From NCBI GenBank assembly GCA_019915015.1, contig JAHBBC010000001.1:3720001-3784000 (forward strand): a DNA stretch of 64,000 nucleotides, given 5' to 3'. This DNA comes from Auriscalpium vulgare (taxonomy: Eukaryota > Basidiomycota > Agaricomycetes > Russulales > Auriscalpiaceae). Both the position numbers and the translations under genes were made by a program. Below, in pieces: positions 35,245 to 47,480 of the stretch. Numbering within the stretch: the first letter of the stretch is position 1; each line of letters starts with the position of its first letter. Under the pieces are notes generated by a model. It worked only from the letters and a program-made list of their open reading frames with translations. It ran no database searches and was not told the DNA's origin.

Positions 35245-36098
35245 CGACACGAGTTGAGCTAGAGCTACTAGGAGCTACTCCGATAGGAGCAACGCGGGTG
35301 ATAGCATTGCGGGGCCGTTAAAGTTTCTCCGCTCGCGCGGGTTCTCCCAAAATGAATATCTGCGCTGCGCCTTCTCTATCAGAAGCGGACAGTCGTACGT
35401 CCTTGGGCTTGCGTTGACGAGCACTTCCATACACTTTCTTGATCTCGACAGCCCTCACAGGCCCCTCTGTGATCCCCCCTGGCAACAACGCCAAATCCCC
35501 TGCAGGCGCGTGACATGGACTGACGCCCGCAAGTATACGATCTGATCTACCCGCATTGCACAAACCAGCCTCCGGTCGGTCGGTGGATGGCAGCGAGGAC
35601 CCCGCGAACCAACGTCGACGCCAATCGGCATTAACTCTCTTTCGAGCAGCCAGCTATGGAACAAAAAGGTACAAAACCACCGCTGTCTAGGATAAAGCCT
35701 ACTTCAATTACTCCTCAACTGCGGCATCTACGGAACACATCTAGGCACGCTTTGCTGCGCCCGATTGCAGGCGCCATGCGTGCAGCATTGGCCCTCATTG
35801 ACCTCTACCTCGGTCCAATCATGCCATTCTCGTCTGCCCTCCGCAGCCCGGATCGGTCTTCCTCTGTTTTCCCCCAGCATGTGCATCATCGTGGCCATGA
35901 TCACCGCGCCGAGGATGCAATTACACCTCTTTTCACAGTCAGGACCCTCGACCTTCTATCAGGCTCTCGGCGGTACGGATAATAGATATCCCCGGGTTTT
36001 GCGGCCAACTGAGAACTCACACTGTAACTGATGGCACCCACGCCACCTATTGCTCCCCACTTCAGACTGACCCGCACTTACGAACCTGAGTACTCGAA

Positions 36099-36108
36099 AT
36101 ATAAAAAA
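36099..36108 (+). promoter_or_regulatory. TATA-like element of paralogue B
   Basis: The sequence atataaaaaa lies 53-62 bp upstream of the ATG at 36161. Position and sequence fit a fungal TATA box. Confidence 0.4.
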
Positions 36109-36160
36109 GAGCCGTTCAAAAGCTTAGGCGCGGTTGTCTAGATCCCCTTCCCAAGACCAG

Positions 36161-37759
36161 ATGCCTGCCCTCCGCTTCCCGTCCGAGGGGACTCAGATTC
36201 TCAGTTTCTTCATCCATTCATTTGGTGCGTGAGTTGTGCATGCGTGTAGTGACCAGGAGCTGAATATGTGCAGGTGTCACAATCCTTACGCACTGCATTT
36301 CGCGGAGGCTGGCGAGCGAGAACTTCACCTCATGGCAGTCGGTCGTGCAGACATCTTGGGCTCGGCTCTGCCTTCTCCTCGTTTTTTTGGACTCGTGGCT
36401 TTTCCTCTTCCTCAGTGAGTGGATACATCAAGGACGTTCTCAATCGTGTGCTCATGCCGGTCGCAGGTGGCGTCTTTGTCTTCGGGGTTGGGCTTGAAAT
36501 TAAGTCTAGCATCTGCTCTGCATCCATCTATCTATGTATCGCCTTTTATGCGACATCCAAGATCTTGATCTACTTCTTCCTCAGTAAGTCGCCGTCCACT
36601 TTCCCGACTGTCCATGGTGCTGATTACCGTTGTAGTCGAGAAGGTGCACCTGGTGTGGAATCCGCTTACGACCTCCCGGTTCAAGTCGCCCGTCTATGTC
36701 ATCTGTTTTGCGACGGTTTTGTCATATGTCGCGGTTATAGCTCTTATGCTGATCGGTGCGCGGACTGCTTCATCACGATTATACCATTGGTTCGATGCAA
36801 ATCCCGCAGGGCGTATCCACTACATTAGGGATGACAATACCTGCATCATCGGCTTGAAGCCGTATTCATCTATCCCATTACTGTCATATGATTTGTGAGG
36901 GCAGCTCGCGTTTTCTTCCGTCAACTTGCTCATCTTCTCGGAGATACATCAATGTGTTCCTCAACGCGCTCTTCGTTTGGCCGGTTCTTCGCTCAAACAC
37001 GCGCATGTCGAATCCTCGCGTGCGGCGCGTTGCTATCCGCACTTTAGTGTCTGTCCCATTCCATATACCCACAATCTGCCATCGCTAACGGCTGTCAAAT
37101 TACAGTGCCTCGACCGTCGCGCTCACGACGTCCGCTGTAAGCCGGCTGCTCTAAATCCATAGCGCCCTCGCTTATCTAGGTTCATAGGCCAACATAATTG
37201 CCCTCACCATTCTCAAGGGGGAGGAACTCGGCTGGGTCTGCGTCGGAAGCTGCGGCGCTGACGTACGTCCCGCCATCCTCATTGGCCAGGATCGTCTGAC
37301 CCTCGACTTTCACACAGGTCATTTTGAACGCAGTTGCCCTGTTCTGGGCCACCAACCACGGAGAATCACAGGGCAACGGCCCCTCAGATCGCGGCGTCAT
37401 CGAGATTGCCATCAAGACGACAAGGACCCAACATACCCCTGGGGCACCACCACGCCAGTCCGGCATCCCCAACTCCCGGCACGGGGACAACTTCGACTTT
37501 ACCTCGTCGCCGCACAAGGGCGCATTCTACTTCCCCTATCCTGACGAGGCCCAGACGCCGCCGGTGCCCAATCTGCCCTCTCCAACACGCCAGGGGCAGC
37601 GTGCGTCGATGTTCGGCCCAATGTCATGGCAGAAGCCGGACTTCGTGGAGGAGCACGATCTCTCGGTGCGTCGGATATTATCACCCTGCGGCGCTCCCAC
37701 TGACACCATCGCTGTACCCGCAGGTCCGGATTCGCAAGTCTGAAGACGAAGTCCGATGA
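36161..37759 (+). CDS. Seven-pass membrane protein, paralogue B
   Basis: Paralogue of the minus-strand gene at 31908-33494. It begins MPALRFPSEGTQILSFFIHS and continues through WARLCLLLVFLDSWLFLFLS, YLCIAFYATSKILIYFFL, KSPVYVICFATVLSYVAVIA, a near-identical loop (GLKPYSSIPLLSYDLYINV) and GWVCVGSCGADVILNAVALF, to a tail ending EEHDLSVRIRKSEDEVR. Introns include 36218-36271 (contains stops), one after FLFLS (GTGAGT), and 37049-37105, which has no counterpart in paralogue A. The last intron (GTGCGT..CCGCAG, about 37664-37721) joins DLS to VRIRK. It converges on beta-mannosidase 1, with 163 bp between stops. Function unknown. Confidence 0.7.
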
Positions 37760-37922
37760 GGAGTTGAAACGGGAGAGCACGGGTTATCAGAAGCAATCGT
37801 CGATGCCTCTGCATTGTTGTATAATTGACTTAATCAGATCTATATATGTTCCGCATTGGCGGCAGCTCACTCATTTGAAAGAACTATCTCTGTCCGACAG
37901 AATTTCTTACATACTACAGGCT

Positions 37923-40900
37923 TCATACATGTGTGTTGTTCCACAGCGACCTCACGACAAAATCGCCAGGATCCGGCGCTTTATTGCGAGATAGCGCCGC
38001 GTTCAGTCTGAACGTCACTATATAGCGCCGGGTTAGTCTACCTCCCACCAAGCACACGAAAATTCGTGCTCACCAGTCCTATCAGTGCCAGGTAAGAGGT
38101 AAAACCCATTTGCAGGCAGCCCTGACGTCTTTTCGACAAATACGCCAACAGTCCCGGCCGGGTGGTCGAGCCACGTCCATGGAGCCACTCCTCCCTTCGC
38201 AGACACAGTGAATGTCAACCCGCCCTCGTGTGTCAACTGAATTTGAGGGTCGACGAGCTGCGCTGAGGCAAGAGACACCGGTGTGAACTGTGAAGCAATT
38301 GTGAGACCATGCTCGCTGCGGAAGAGTAGCGTTACATACGAATTGCTCGTTGGTCTGGGTCTTCCCTTCGACTTGCGTAGTCAGGTTCAGGTGCAGCCAC
38401 GCGTTGGTAGCATTTGCGCCTGCTGGTAATATATTCGAGAGGCCCTGTTGATGGAATAGAACCGAATTATTGAGCGTTGGGACTGTGAATTTGGCATGCG
38501 TCGTGTTCAGCGTCTTGCCCGTCCAGTCGTACCACGTCCACTGCGCCGAGCCGCTCACGCTCTCCCACCGATCTGACGTGACCGCGATCTCCAGATCTTG
38601 GGTCGCAGCCGTCCAGAACGGGTTGATCACCACGGACTGGAAGATACTCGTGAGGGTGTAGTGCAGTACCTTCCACCGCCCCGAGTACTCGATACTAGAC
38701 CAGCTGACCCCTTGCCAGATATCGTTGAGCTGCCATACGAGCGCACCGAGGTTGTTGTTTGGGAGCCCCGCACCGCGGCGATAGAACGCGAGCTCCGAGT
38801 ACATGGTCATCGCTTGGAAGACCTGCGTGCTCCAGGACCATTGGGCGAACGTTTGATTGGAGTCGCTCGTCCCGGGTGTGGGCAGCCACAGCTCGACCGC
38901 CGAAGTCATTTGGCCTTGGCCTTGAGCAGCATTCGGGTTCGGCCAGGCGAGAGAGCCAGGAGGAGGATGGTGGTCGCGAGAGGAGACAACAGTCGAATTG
39001 AACGAGAAATCCTCAGCGTTCTCTAAAACTTCCTCCCAGCTGTAGAAGGAGGGCATCGAATGGAATCTACATTGCTCATGAATCAGCGACGCGCCAATGA
39101 TTTTGACCTCATAAGTCCTTACCCGAACTCATTCACAAATCTGGACACTGGGAATGTTGAGTATGAAAAGGCATCGGCGGCTGCATAATCATATCGCTCT
39201 GTACACGCAAGCTAGTAAGTCAATCAGTAGAAGGGATGAGCACGATGATCATCACCGGAGTTGCCGTATATTTCTCCTGGAGTGGCGTTTCCAAAACGTA
39301 CAATCAAAGGGTCCACACTCAGGACTCCGTGCGTCGTCGAGCAATCGGTGTAGGGTATCTATGAGAAGTTGAGTATTAGCCTCAGGGCGGGAAACGGACA
39401 GAATCTCACCGAATTCGTCTCATCGTAAGCAACGTCATGCAGAATGTCTTGGAACAACGTTACGAACTACAGAACGCGAAAATTAGCACAGTATAATATA
39501 AACACGGATGGCTAGACCACAAGCACCTCGTTTACATAGTGCAGCCCGGTCGCAGTGTTGTTCTGGCCCTGTACGATACCCTCAATCTCATTCCCACCCG
39601 CCCATTGAGCGACGCTGGGATGTTTGTTGATCCGACGAACATTCTGGCGAACCTCCGTTTCGACGGAGTCGATGAGCCAGTCATTCAGCGGATAGAGGTC
39701 GTCCGAGAAGATAAATTCGGACCAAGCCAGAATTCCGAGCTCATCGCACACAGAGTAGAACGAGTAGACGTCTGTGGCATGCGGGGGGTAGTTCGGTGTG
39801 ATTGCGACGGAAGTCGTGGACGGTTGGTAGACGCCGCCTCCCCAGACGCGCAGCTAATAGGTACGTAAAAGCATCAGCATTCATTCGCCTGCGTGACGAC
39901 GTCGAATGCTCACCATGTTCTGACCGCTTAGCACAGCGCTCTCGAGTACCCACCGGACCTGTTCGTCTGTGGTACGCGCATAGAATGGATCGAATGGAAT
40001 AATGTTCGTTCCAAGCGAGTAGAAGGCTTTCCCATTGATTTCAAAGTGCCACTGATCTCCAGGTGTGATGTTACGTGCAGCAACCTGCGCATCGGGATAC
40101 CGTGTCTGTATGAGCTGAATTGTACGGAAGCCAACTTGCGCCTGGAACGTGACCGGAGACTGCGCCTCACCGAGGCCGAGCGAGAGCGTGAGATTGTAGA
40201 GTTTCGGAGTTCCGAGATTGCTCGGGAACCAGCGCTGCACTGCACTGTCCTTCAGCGACCAGCTCGCCGTGACCCATGTTGGCGTCGAGAGGCTAGCATT
40301 CGGTGCTGTTATTGCCTCTACGGTGACAGGCGAGGACTTGAGCTTCAGCTCCGGGATGGCGAAGGTAAGCGTCGGATGGGTAGCTCCAACGACGGAGTGG
40401 ACTGCCAAGGACACGTTCACAACCCAAGACGCTGCCTGGTTGATAGGTCCTTGAGCAGCCGCCACATACCCTTGCTTGAATATATCGATGGACGTCTCCG
40501 AGATGAACACCGGAGAGCTCAGTGTCTTCGCGTCGGACTCATCTGCCCCATGCGAAGGCGAGGAGCTGAGGGTAATGAAGTATGCCGGCTTTTGGATGCC
40601 GCTGGGGATAAATGCAGGGCCCTGTGTTCGAAAAACGAGATTGAGAGAGGTGCCAGTTGACAAGCCAGATCACGCACCCAGTCCCACCCGAAATCAGACT
40701 GCACTTTCCGTATCCAGTTGCGAACGCCAGGGTATTCAAACTATCGAGAGGATATAATCAGTATGCACCCACGAGCGCGGCTAAGGACGCTGACGTCATC
40801 GGCACGCGGGAAAGTCTCGGCATCCGGTCGCGTGGACGCATTCAGACCATAGTACCAGGCAGACTCGAAGGCCACCGTGAGGTTCGTATTGCCAGCCACT

Positions 40901-41428
40901 GGAGCTGCAATGACCTCCGAGACGTCGAAGACATATTGCTGGAATTGATTGTTCACCCAGGCGATGGGATGTCCTGCTAAGGTCTGAAGCCCCGCTCGTG
41001 CTCAATACGCGTTTGCGATGCTAGCGGAGAGCTGCTCACGATATTGGCTATGGTGTCGATGCCGTAAAAGACGAGCAGCGTCTTGTCGGTCTTCGTGATC
41101 GCCTTCTTTATAGGAGAGACGTCCGCCGTGTACGTCCAGTTGTCGTTGATAACCCATCGCTGAGTGAAGTCTTCGTGCAAGCCATGTCAGCACCATATAT
41201 GTGTAGAAAGAAGGAACACCGCTCACCGTTGATCCCCAGCAGAGGTTCCGTGATGATGCCCGCCTTCAAAAGATCCAGATGCACTTGAGAGGGGACAGAC
41301 CCAGGGATTTTGATGGAGCCATTTTGATTCGTCAAAGTCCAGTCGAGCTCCGACAGGGTGAATACACCGGCGCGAACCACAGAGGGCAGAAAGCTCGCCA
41401 ACCATACGAGAGCTAGTGGGCGTCGCAT
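37923..41428 (-). CDS. Secreted beta-mannosidase, GH2 (copy 1)
   Basis: Family GH2 exo-beta-mannosidase that removes terminal beta-1,4-mannose from manno-oligosaccharides, probably extracellular. A signal peptide (MRRPLALVWLASFLPSVVRA, cleavage before GVF) precedes the sugar-binding domain (WTLTNQNGSIKIPGSVPSQV). The catalytic barrel shows NGKAFYSLGTNIIPFDPF, SEFIFSDDLYPLNDW, the acid/base in GGNEIEG and the nucleophile in NEFGFHSMPSFYSWEE once the intron near 39060-39130 is removed. The C-terminus, after an intron with a GTGAGC donor at about 38074, reads DRTVTFRLNAAL .. DFVVRSLWNNTHV. About ten introns; no disabling change was seen. It is a tandem partner of copy 2, same strand, 0.73 kb apart. 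Confidence 0.88.
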
Positions 41429-41476
41429 CGTCAACAGCCAAGCAAGACAGTAGGTGAATTTAGTCAACGAGGCTCA

Positions 41477-41482
41477 TTTATA
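41477..41482 (-). promoter_or_regulatory. TATA box of beta-mannosidase copy 1
   Basis: TATAAA on the minus strand, about 49 bp before the ATG at 41428. The equivalent position of copy 2 lacks it, so the two genes may be regulated differently. Confidence 0.45.
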
Positions 41483-42159
41483 GAGCACTGGACAGCAGAA
41501 CAGTTCGAAGAGCCCCACCGCCATCATGCTCATGACATTACCAGCTGACCGAATAGTGTGGTAACAAAGGATCACCGACAGCTCAGAGGGCATTGGACGG
41601 TGATATTGGCGCTACCATGCGGAGGAAGAGCTCACGGAGAAGACGATACAAAGGAGAAGGTTGAGGAGTACGCGGAGCCGAGCACGCGGTCAGGTGATAT
41701 CCTTGGGGACGCGACGAAACTTGAACTCACTTCGAATTCTGCCTGTAGCCTGACAGGGTCGACAGTAAGAGCAGAATTCCGTTATGTATCCCAAAGCCCT
41801 CAGAGATGTATAGATGTTGCCAGAGAGATTTACGAAGAGACTGGCAAAATACTGTGTTGCAGTGCCGGAGCAACCTTTCTGCCTGATGACGTGACGGAGC
41901 ATCGAAGTTGCAGAACGCACACGCGCGAGAGTCTTCGCGGTTTGACAGGCCACGAAGGTGATCCCATGATATGGAACGCAATTGTCCAAGGGCCGACGGG
42001 ACCGAGGGAGAGATCCCGTGGAGCAGCTTCGAAGTTCGCAGGATAAGAGCGGCTTTCCTGGCATCCCGTCTCGGCGATCGAAGATTCGTCCGGCAGCGCC
42101 TCGCACATGCATACCTCTGCATGAGTGGCAAATATCGTAGCAGCGTACAATTCTTCGCT
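41483..42159. other. Spacer between tandem beta-mannosidases
   Basis: Promoter of copy 1 and 3' UTR of copy 2. Open frames cross it on both strands but resemble nothing. I see no repeat that would mark the duplication breakpoint. Confidence 0.35.
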
Positions 42160-45100
42160 CTAAATATGAGTGTTATTCCACAGCGACCTCACCACAAAAT
42201 CACTAGGTGCTGGCGTTTTGTTGCTCGAGAGAGCCGCATTCAACTTGAACACCACTGAGAGCACATACGCCGGTTCAACAGACAAGCATTGAACTCAGAA
42301 TCTAGAAAACACTCACCAGTCCGGTCAGCACCGGGAACGAGGTAGAAGCCGTTGAGAGGTAATCCCGACACATTGTCGACGAATAGACCAATAGTACCTC
42401 CCGGGTGGTCAATCCAAGTCCAGGGGGCAACACCTCCTTTGGCCGAAAGCGTAAATGTCAGATTGCCTTGATGTGTTAATTGAATGAGAGGGTCCACGAG
42501 CGGAGCCGAGGCAAGCGATTCCGGGGCGAACTGCAGTGAGAATGTTGTCAGCAAGAGGAATGGCAGTGTGTACAGTACTTACAAACTGCTCGTTAGTGAC
42601 CGCCTTGCCTTCAACTTGCGACGTGAGGTTGAGGTGTAGCCAGACATCAGAACTATTCACGCCAGCCGGCAGGAAGCCCTCATAGCCCGTTGCATGAAAC
42701 AGCACCGAGTTGTTGAGCGTCGGCACCGTGAACTCCTCCTTCGTCGTATTCAGCGCTTTCCCTGTCCAGTCGTACCACGTCCACTGCGCCACGCCGCTGA
42801 CACTCTCCCACCGATCCGACGTCACCGTGATCTCCAGATCCTGACTCCCAGCCACCCAAAATGGATTGATCACTACGGGCTGGAAGATGCTCGCAAGCGT
42901 GTACTGGAGCACCTTCCACCGTCCGGAGTACTCTATGCTCGACCAGCTCGCGCCCTGCCAGATGTCGTTGAGCTGCCACACGAGCGCGCCGAGGTTGTTC
43001 TCGGGGAGTCCTGCGCCGCGCCGGTAGAACGCGAGCTGCGAGTACAACGCCATCGCTTGGAAGACCTGTGTGCTCCAGGACCATTGCGCGAACGTCTGGT
43101 TGGAGTCGCTCGTGCCGGGGGTTGGCAACCACATTTCGACAGCGGATGACATTTGGCGTTGGCCAACCATGCCGTTGGGATTCGGGAAGGCGAGCGAGCC
43201 GGCTGGGGGATGGTGGTCGCGAGATGCGACCACCGTTGAGTCGAAAGCGAAGTCTTCCGGTGACTCTAAGCATTCTTCCCAGCTGTAGAAGGAGGGCATG
43301 GAATGGAATCTACGTGTGATATTAGTGACCATTCAACGGCTCCGTACCACGCTGTCACACTCACCCAAACTCATTCATGAATCTGCCGGACAGGGCAATG
43401 ATCAGTCATGAGCAAGCAGAAACAAAAGGCGTGCGGACCTTGACTTGGGAAAGGTATAGTATTGAAAGGCGTCGCCCGGTGAGTAGTCATATCGCTCTGG
43501 GCGCATATCAGCGCAGGGCCAGTGTAGCGCTACTATCGTCACGCACCGCCATTACCATATATCTCTCCGTATGCGCTCACATTTCCGAACCGGATGATCA
43601 AAGGATCGACACTCAGCACACCATGGGTCGTCGAACAATCGGTATATGGAACCTGACAGAAGACGTCAGAATGCTTGCGAATGCCATCCTGCCTGGCGTA
43701 CCGAATTGGTCTCCTCGTAGGTGAGATCGTGCAAGATTTCCTGAAACAGCGTCACGAACTGCAAACTTGTGTCAATCATCATTCGGAAACCAGTGTGATA
43801 GGAAAATCACCTCATCTGTGTAGTGCCCATTATTACTGTAATTTGTCTGCTGCACGATGCCCTCAATCTCATTCCCACCGGCCCACTGCGCTACGCTCGC
43901 GTGTCTGTTGATGCGCCGTACGTTCTGGCGCACTTCCGTGTCGACTGAATCGACAAACCAGTCGTTGAGAGGGTAGAAGTCGTCCGAGAAAATAAATTCA
44001 GACCACGCCAAGATGCCCAGCTCGTCACATATTGTGTAGAACGAGTAGACGTCGGTGGCGTGGGGTGGGTAGTTTGGGGTGAGGGCGGCAGATGTCGTGG
44101 ACGGCTGGTACACCCCACCCCCCCAGATGCGCAGCTAAGCAGCGTCAGCACGTGAGGTGAGTCTTTGAAGTAGCTCGACGCACCATGTTCTGACCGCTCG
44201 CCTTCGCACTCTCTAGCACCCATCTCACTTGGTCATCGCCGATTCTTGGATAAAACGGGTCGAACGGAATTATATTTGTTCCCAGCGCGTAGAACGCCTT
44301 CCCATTGACCTCAAAGTGCCACTGATCGCCGGGCGTAATGTTCCTCGCCGTAACCTCCTCGTCCGGATACCTGGTCTGTATGAGCTGAATCGTGCGGAAC
44401 CCGACCTGCGCTTGGAACGTTATAGGGCTCTGCGCGCCTCCAAGGGCGAGCGTGAGGGTGAGGTTGTACAGCTTCGGCGTGCCGAGGTTGTGCGGGAACC
44501 AACGCTCAACAGCATTGTCATTTACAGTCCAGTCGGCCGTGACCCAGATCGGCGAGCTAAGGCTGGCGTTCTGCGACGGTATAGACCGGACAGCGATGGG
44601 GGACGACGTGAGTTTGAGCTCCGGTATCGCGAAAGTCAAAGTTGGCCGAACAGAACCGACGACGGAATGCACGGCCAGGGAGACATTGACAACCCATGGT
44701 GCCGCCTGGTCCGGCTGGGCCTGTGTTGCAGCAATGTAGCCTTCCTTGAATATATCGATGGACGTCTCTGAAATCAAGAGTGGGGAATTTATGGTCGTTG
44801 GGTCGGCAACATTTGCTCCTAGTGACGGAGCGTTACTGAGAGTTATAAGATACCCTGGCTTGTGAACGCCGCTCGGGATGAATGCTGGGCCCTATATCGT
44901 CTAGTCAGCGGAGGTGAAATGGACAAAGGAGGATATCTGCGCACCCAGTCCCAACCAAAATCTGACTGGACCTTGCGGATCCAATTGCGCACCCCGGGAT
45001 ACTCAAACTGTCATACCTCACTGAGCCTTCGCAGCATGCAAAGACGCGCGAGCTACTCACATCAACTCCATACGACGGGAAGCTCTCAGCATCCGGGCGA

Positions 45101-45689
45101 GTAGAAACATTCAATCCATAATGCCACGCAGACTGGAACGTTATCGTGAGGTTCTTGTCCCATCGAAGGGGCGACTGCAACGCATGCGAAACGTCGAAGA
45201 CATATTGCTGAAACTGGTTGTTCACCCATGCGATCGGACGCCCACCCAACGTCTACAGTTTGAGGCGTCAGGCTACGAAACGAACTTGACGCCTAATCAA
45301 CGACTCACGATGTTCGCAATGGTATCAATCCCGTAGAAGACAAGCAGTGTCTTGTCCGTCCTCGGAATGCGCTTCATGAGCGACGACAGGTCCGCAGTGT
45401 ACGTCCAATTATCGTCGATGATCCAGCGCTGCGTGAAGTCTGCATCGACGTTCAGCGCCTTCCCCAGTCCATGTACACAAGTAAACTCACCATTGATCCC
45501 CAGCAAAGGCTCCGTGATGACTCCCGCCCTTTTCAGATCAAGGTGGACATGAGAGGGCACCGCACCGGGCACCTCGATCGATCGGTTCTGGTTCGTCAAC
45601 GACCACTGCAGATCGCTTAGGCTGAAAACGCCCGCTCTCACAACGGCTGGGAGCAGTGCGAGGCTCAAAAAGCGTCCCAGTCCCATCAT
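42160..45689 (-). CDS. Secreted beta-mannosidase, GH2 (copy 2)
   Basis: Tandem paralogue of the gene at 37923-41428, with the same domain order and closely similar exon layout. The signal peptide (MMGLGRFLSLALLPAVVRA) precedes GVFSLSDLQWSLTNQN. Catalytic landmarks are NGKAFYALGTNIIPFDPF, FIFSDDFYPLNDWFVDSV, the acid/base in GGNEIEG, and the nucleophile in NEFGFHSMPSFYSWEE (spliced near 43310-43365). The end, after an intron, reads VVFKLNAALSSNK .. DFVVRSLWNNTHI. An in-frame ATG at 45872 would add 61 residues. I chose 45689 because the signal peptide follows at once and it matches the start of copy 1. Coding sequence looks intact. It is likely secreted for mannan use; the two copies could differ in regulation or specificity. 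Confidence 0.88.
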
Positions 45690-46379
45690 CGACGTCGACG
45701 GCGGAGCAGAAAGGTCGTCGCGCGTTGCCCTCTGCCGAGTAAAAGGAAGCCTCGACGGGGCCAAGAGCCGCGGAAGTCCACCTCGCACGACCAGGATAAT
45801 ACCTGGACATACCATGGCGATACCGAGCACCGACCGACGTGACCTTCTGCTTCCGGGCTTCCCATCACCCATGTGCCCATTGCCGACGTCCGTAACGGGT
45901 TCTTCAAGTGCATCGGCTGCCCGAAGCTAGGCCTCTGTTGCCTCGAAGGATCACTTGGCTCATATATGGGCGTGACCGCTGCAGGCGAGACGTGGCACCG
46001 ATGGTGGAAAGTCGGAGACTTGTCGACTTCGCGATCAGGTGATCACGCGTAAGTGATGCAAGCGCGACGTGAAGTCCAGCCTCGCGTCGGGGTTGTGTAC
46101 GTCGAGCGGGGAGCCTGCAGTCGACACGGGGCGAAGAGACTTGGAGCCCGAGCGCGGCATTGGTGATCGATGAAGGAGGGAAAGAGAGGGAAAGTTCTCA
46201 CGCACCTCGGACGGTCAGACATGATCCTGAGCCTGCGAAGGTTTGTCATTTGAATCTGTCTACTCTGCCTCTGAGAGACTACTCGCGGACGGGCTCTTGC
46301 CAACGTCCGCTGTGCTCTCACCAAACTACAACGTATAATGCGAAGACCGCGAGAACCCTCGCGCTCGCGCGTCTGCCAC
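45690..46379. other. Upstream region of beta-mannosidase copy 2
   Basis: A 690 bp space. A TATATA-like site lies at about 45962-45969 on the minus strand, roughly 275 bp before the start. A copy of the motif gggaaagttctcacgc lies at about 46190-46206; the motif recurs near the right-hand element. Otherwise no feature. Confidence 0.35.
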
Positions 46380-46389
46380 TTAGATCTCC

Positions 46390-46515
46390 CCATCACCAAA
46401 TGCGCACGGGCCCGCCTGCCCAGGCGACTCGAATCCACCACCCCGTCCCATCCTCTCCTCTCCCTTTCTTTCGCTAATGAAGAAATGTGCAGTCATGCAG
46501 ACCTTGTGGCAAAGG
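46390..46515 (+). repeat. Outer terminal inverted repeat of left element
   Basis: Pairs with the reverse complement of 47765-47955, with gaps in the CT-rich middle. The best-conserved blocks are gactcgaatccaccacc and gcagaccttgtggcaaag. This end is missing from the right-hand copy. Confidence 0.6.
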
Positions 46516-47339
46516 GGCCAGGGCCCAGCGACCATAGCCTTGTAGGGGCCACGTGATGGCAAACACGACGCGTTGATTGACGCGCCGTGGTCACTTGGGC
46601 CAGTGCTGTGCACGCGCACGTCCTTCCAAGCTCACACTCCGGGACCAGTACTTCACAGCTCCTAATATTTGTTTGCCGTCGTGCACTCACGTAGTACTAC
46701 CAAGGCGGGATATCTTTGACTGAAGTCATTGCGATGCCGCAGTGGTAGTACCGGTCACCCACTTCTGGCGGCCAGATCTGGGCCAGCCCCACCTTCGTTC
46801 TCTTTGCGTCCACCGGTACTTGCAGACACCGGCTTCTGTCTCACAGTGAATTGACAGGTTGGCCAACCTGGTCAGTAAAAGTGCGCTATGATCAATTATA
46901 AAAGCAGCTTGCATGCCATCGCTTTTGCGCGCCGACGGCCATTGCGCCGCCCGCTGCTCCCCGCCGATCTCGAGACTTGAACGACAGATATCTACACTCC
47001 TTCTCGTACTGATGCGGTGTAGAGGACGGCTGCAAGTGAGAGCAGGCCAGCGAAGAGCAGAGTATGGGGGCCCGGCATGCGTCGACGCCGCCCCCGCCCA
47101 AGTTGGACTGCCGCCCCAAGTCGGACAGCTTCTGTCTCACTACGCCAGCCTCGTCGCGGACCCGCAGGGCGGCTGGCGTGCAGCGTGGCTGTGTTGTTCC
47201 CGCCCAGCCAACCGAAAAGCATAAAAGGCGGGGCCCTCCAGCAGAATCATCCCCCATCTTGAGTCCCCCTCAAGTATCGGACTCAAGCGCAAGGCTCAAG
47301 ACCGCAAGACCCAAGGGTGCGTATGACTGCTCGTCGTCA

Positions 47340-47435
47340 TCCGTCGCTGTCCGTCGCTGATGCTGTTGTTGTCCGTCGCCGTCGTTATCGTTGTCGTTGC
47401 CGTCGTTGTTGTTGTTGTCGTTGTCGCCCTTGCCC

Positions 47436-47467
<32 letters not shown>

Positions 47468-47480
47468 GTTGTCGTCCTGG
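47340..47480 (+). repeat. GTC/GTT and CCCTCG microsatellite
   Basis: Runs of cgtcgttgtt-type triplets pass into four or more copies of ccctcg. The same tract occurs inverted at 53735-53855, but there the GAGGGC run is much shorter and the AAC/GAC run longer. Confidence 0.8.

Larger units (their letters stand above)
33495..36160. other. Spacer between inverted paralogues with possible decayed gene
   Basis: About 2.67 kb between the divergent starts of the two seven-pass membrane-protein genes. Short plus-strand open frames between 33720 and 35244 look protein-like, for example SYVRAITLKVSAPLEIKWM near 34040 and REWIPWEVTAFERPHNLP near 35155-35210. I could not splice them into one intact gene or name a family. 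From 35300 to 36090 nothing is recognisable. A TATA-like atataaaaaa lies at 36099-36108, about 55 bp before the plus-strand paralogue's ATG. Confidence 0.4.

Noticed and set aside
45690..45872. Upstream start for beta-mannosidase copy 2 at 45872
   Set aside because: It would place 61 residues before a clear signal peptide, which copy 1 does not have.
47340..47480. CRISPR-like repeat array
   Set aside because: The units are simple 3- and 6-nt repeats without unique spacers, in a eukaryotic contig.
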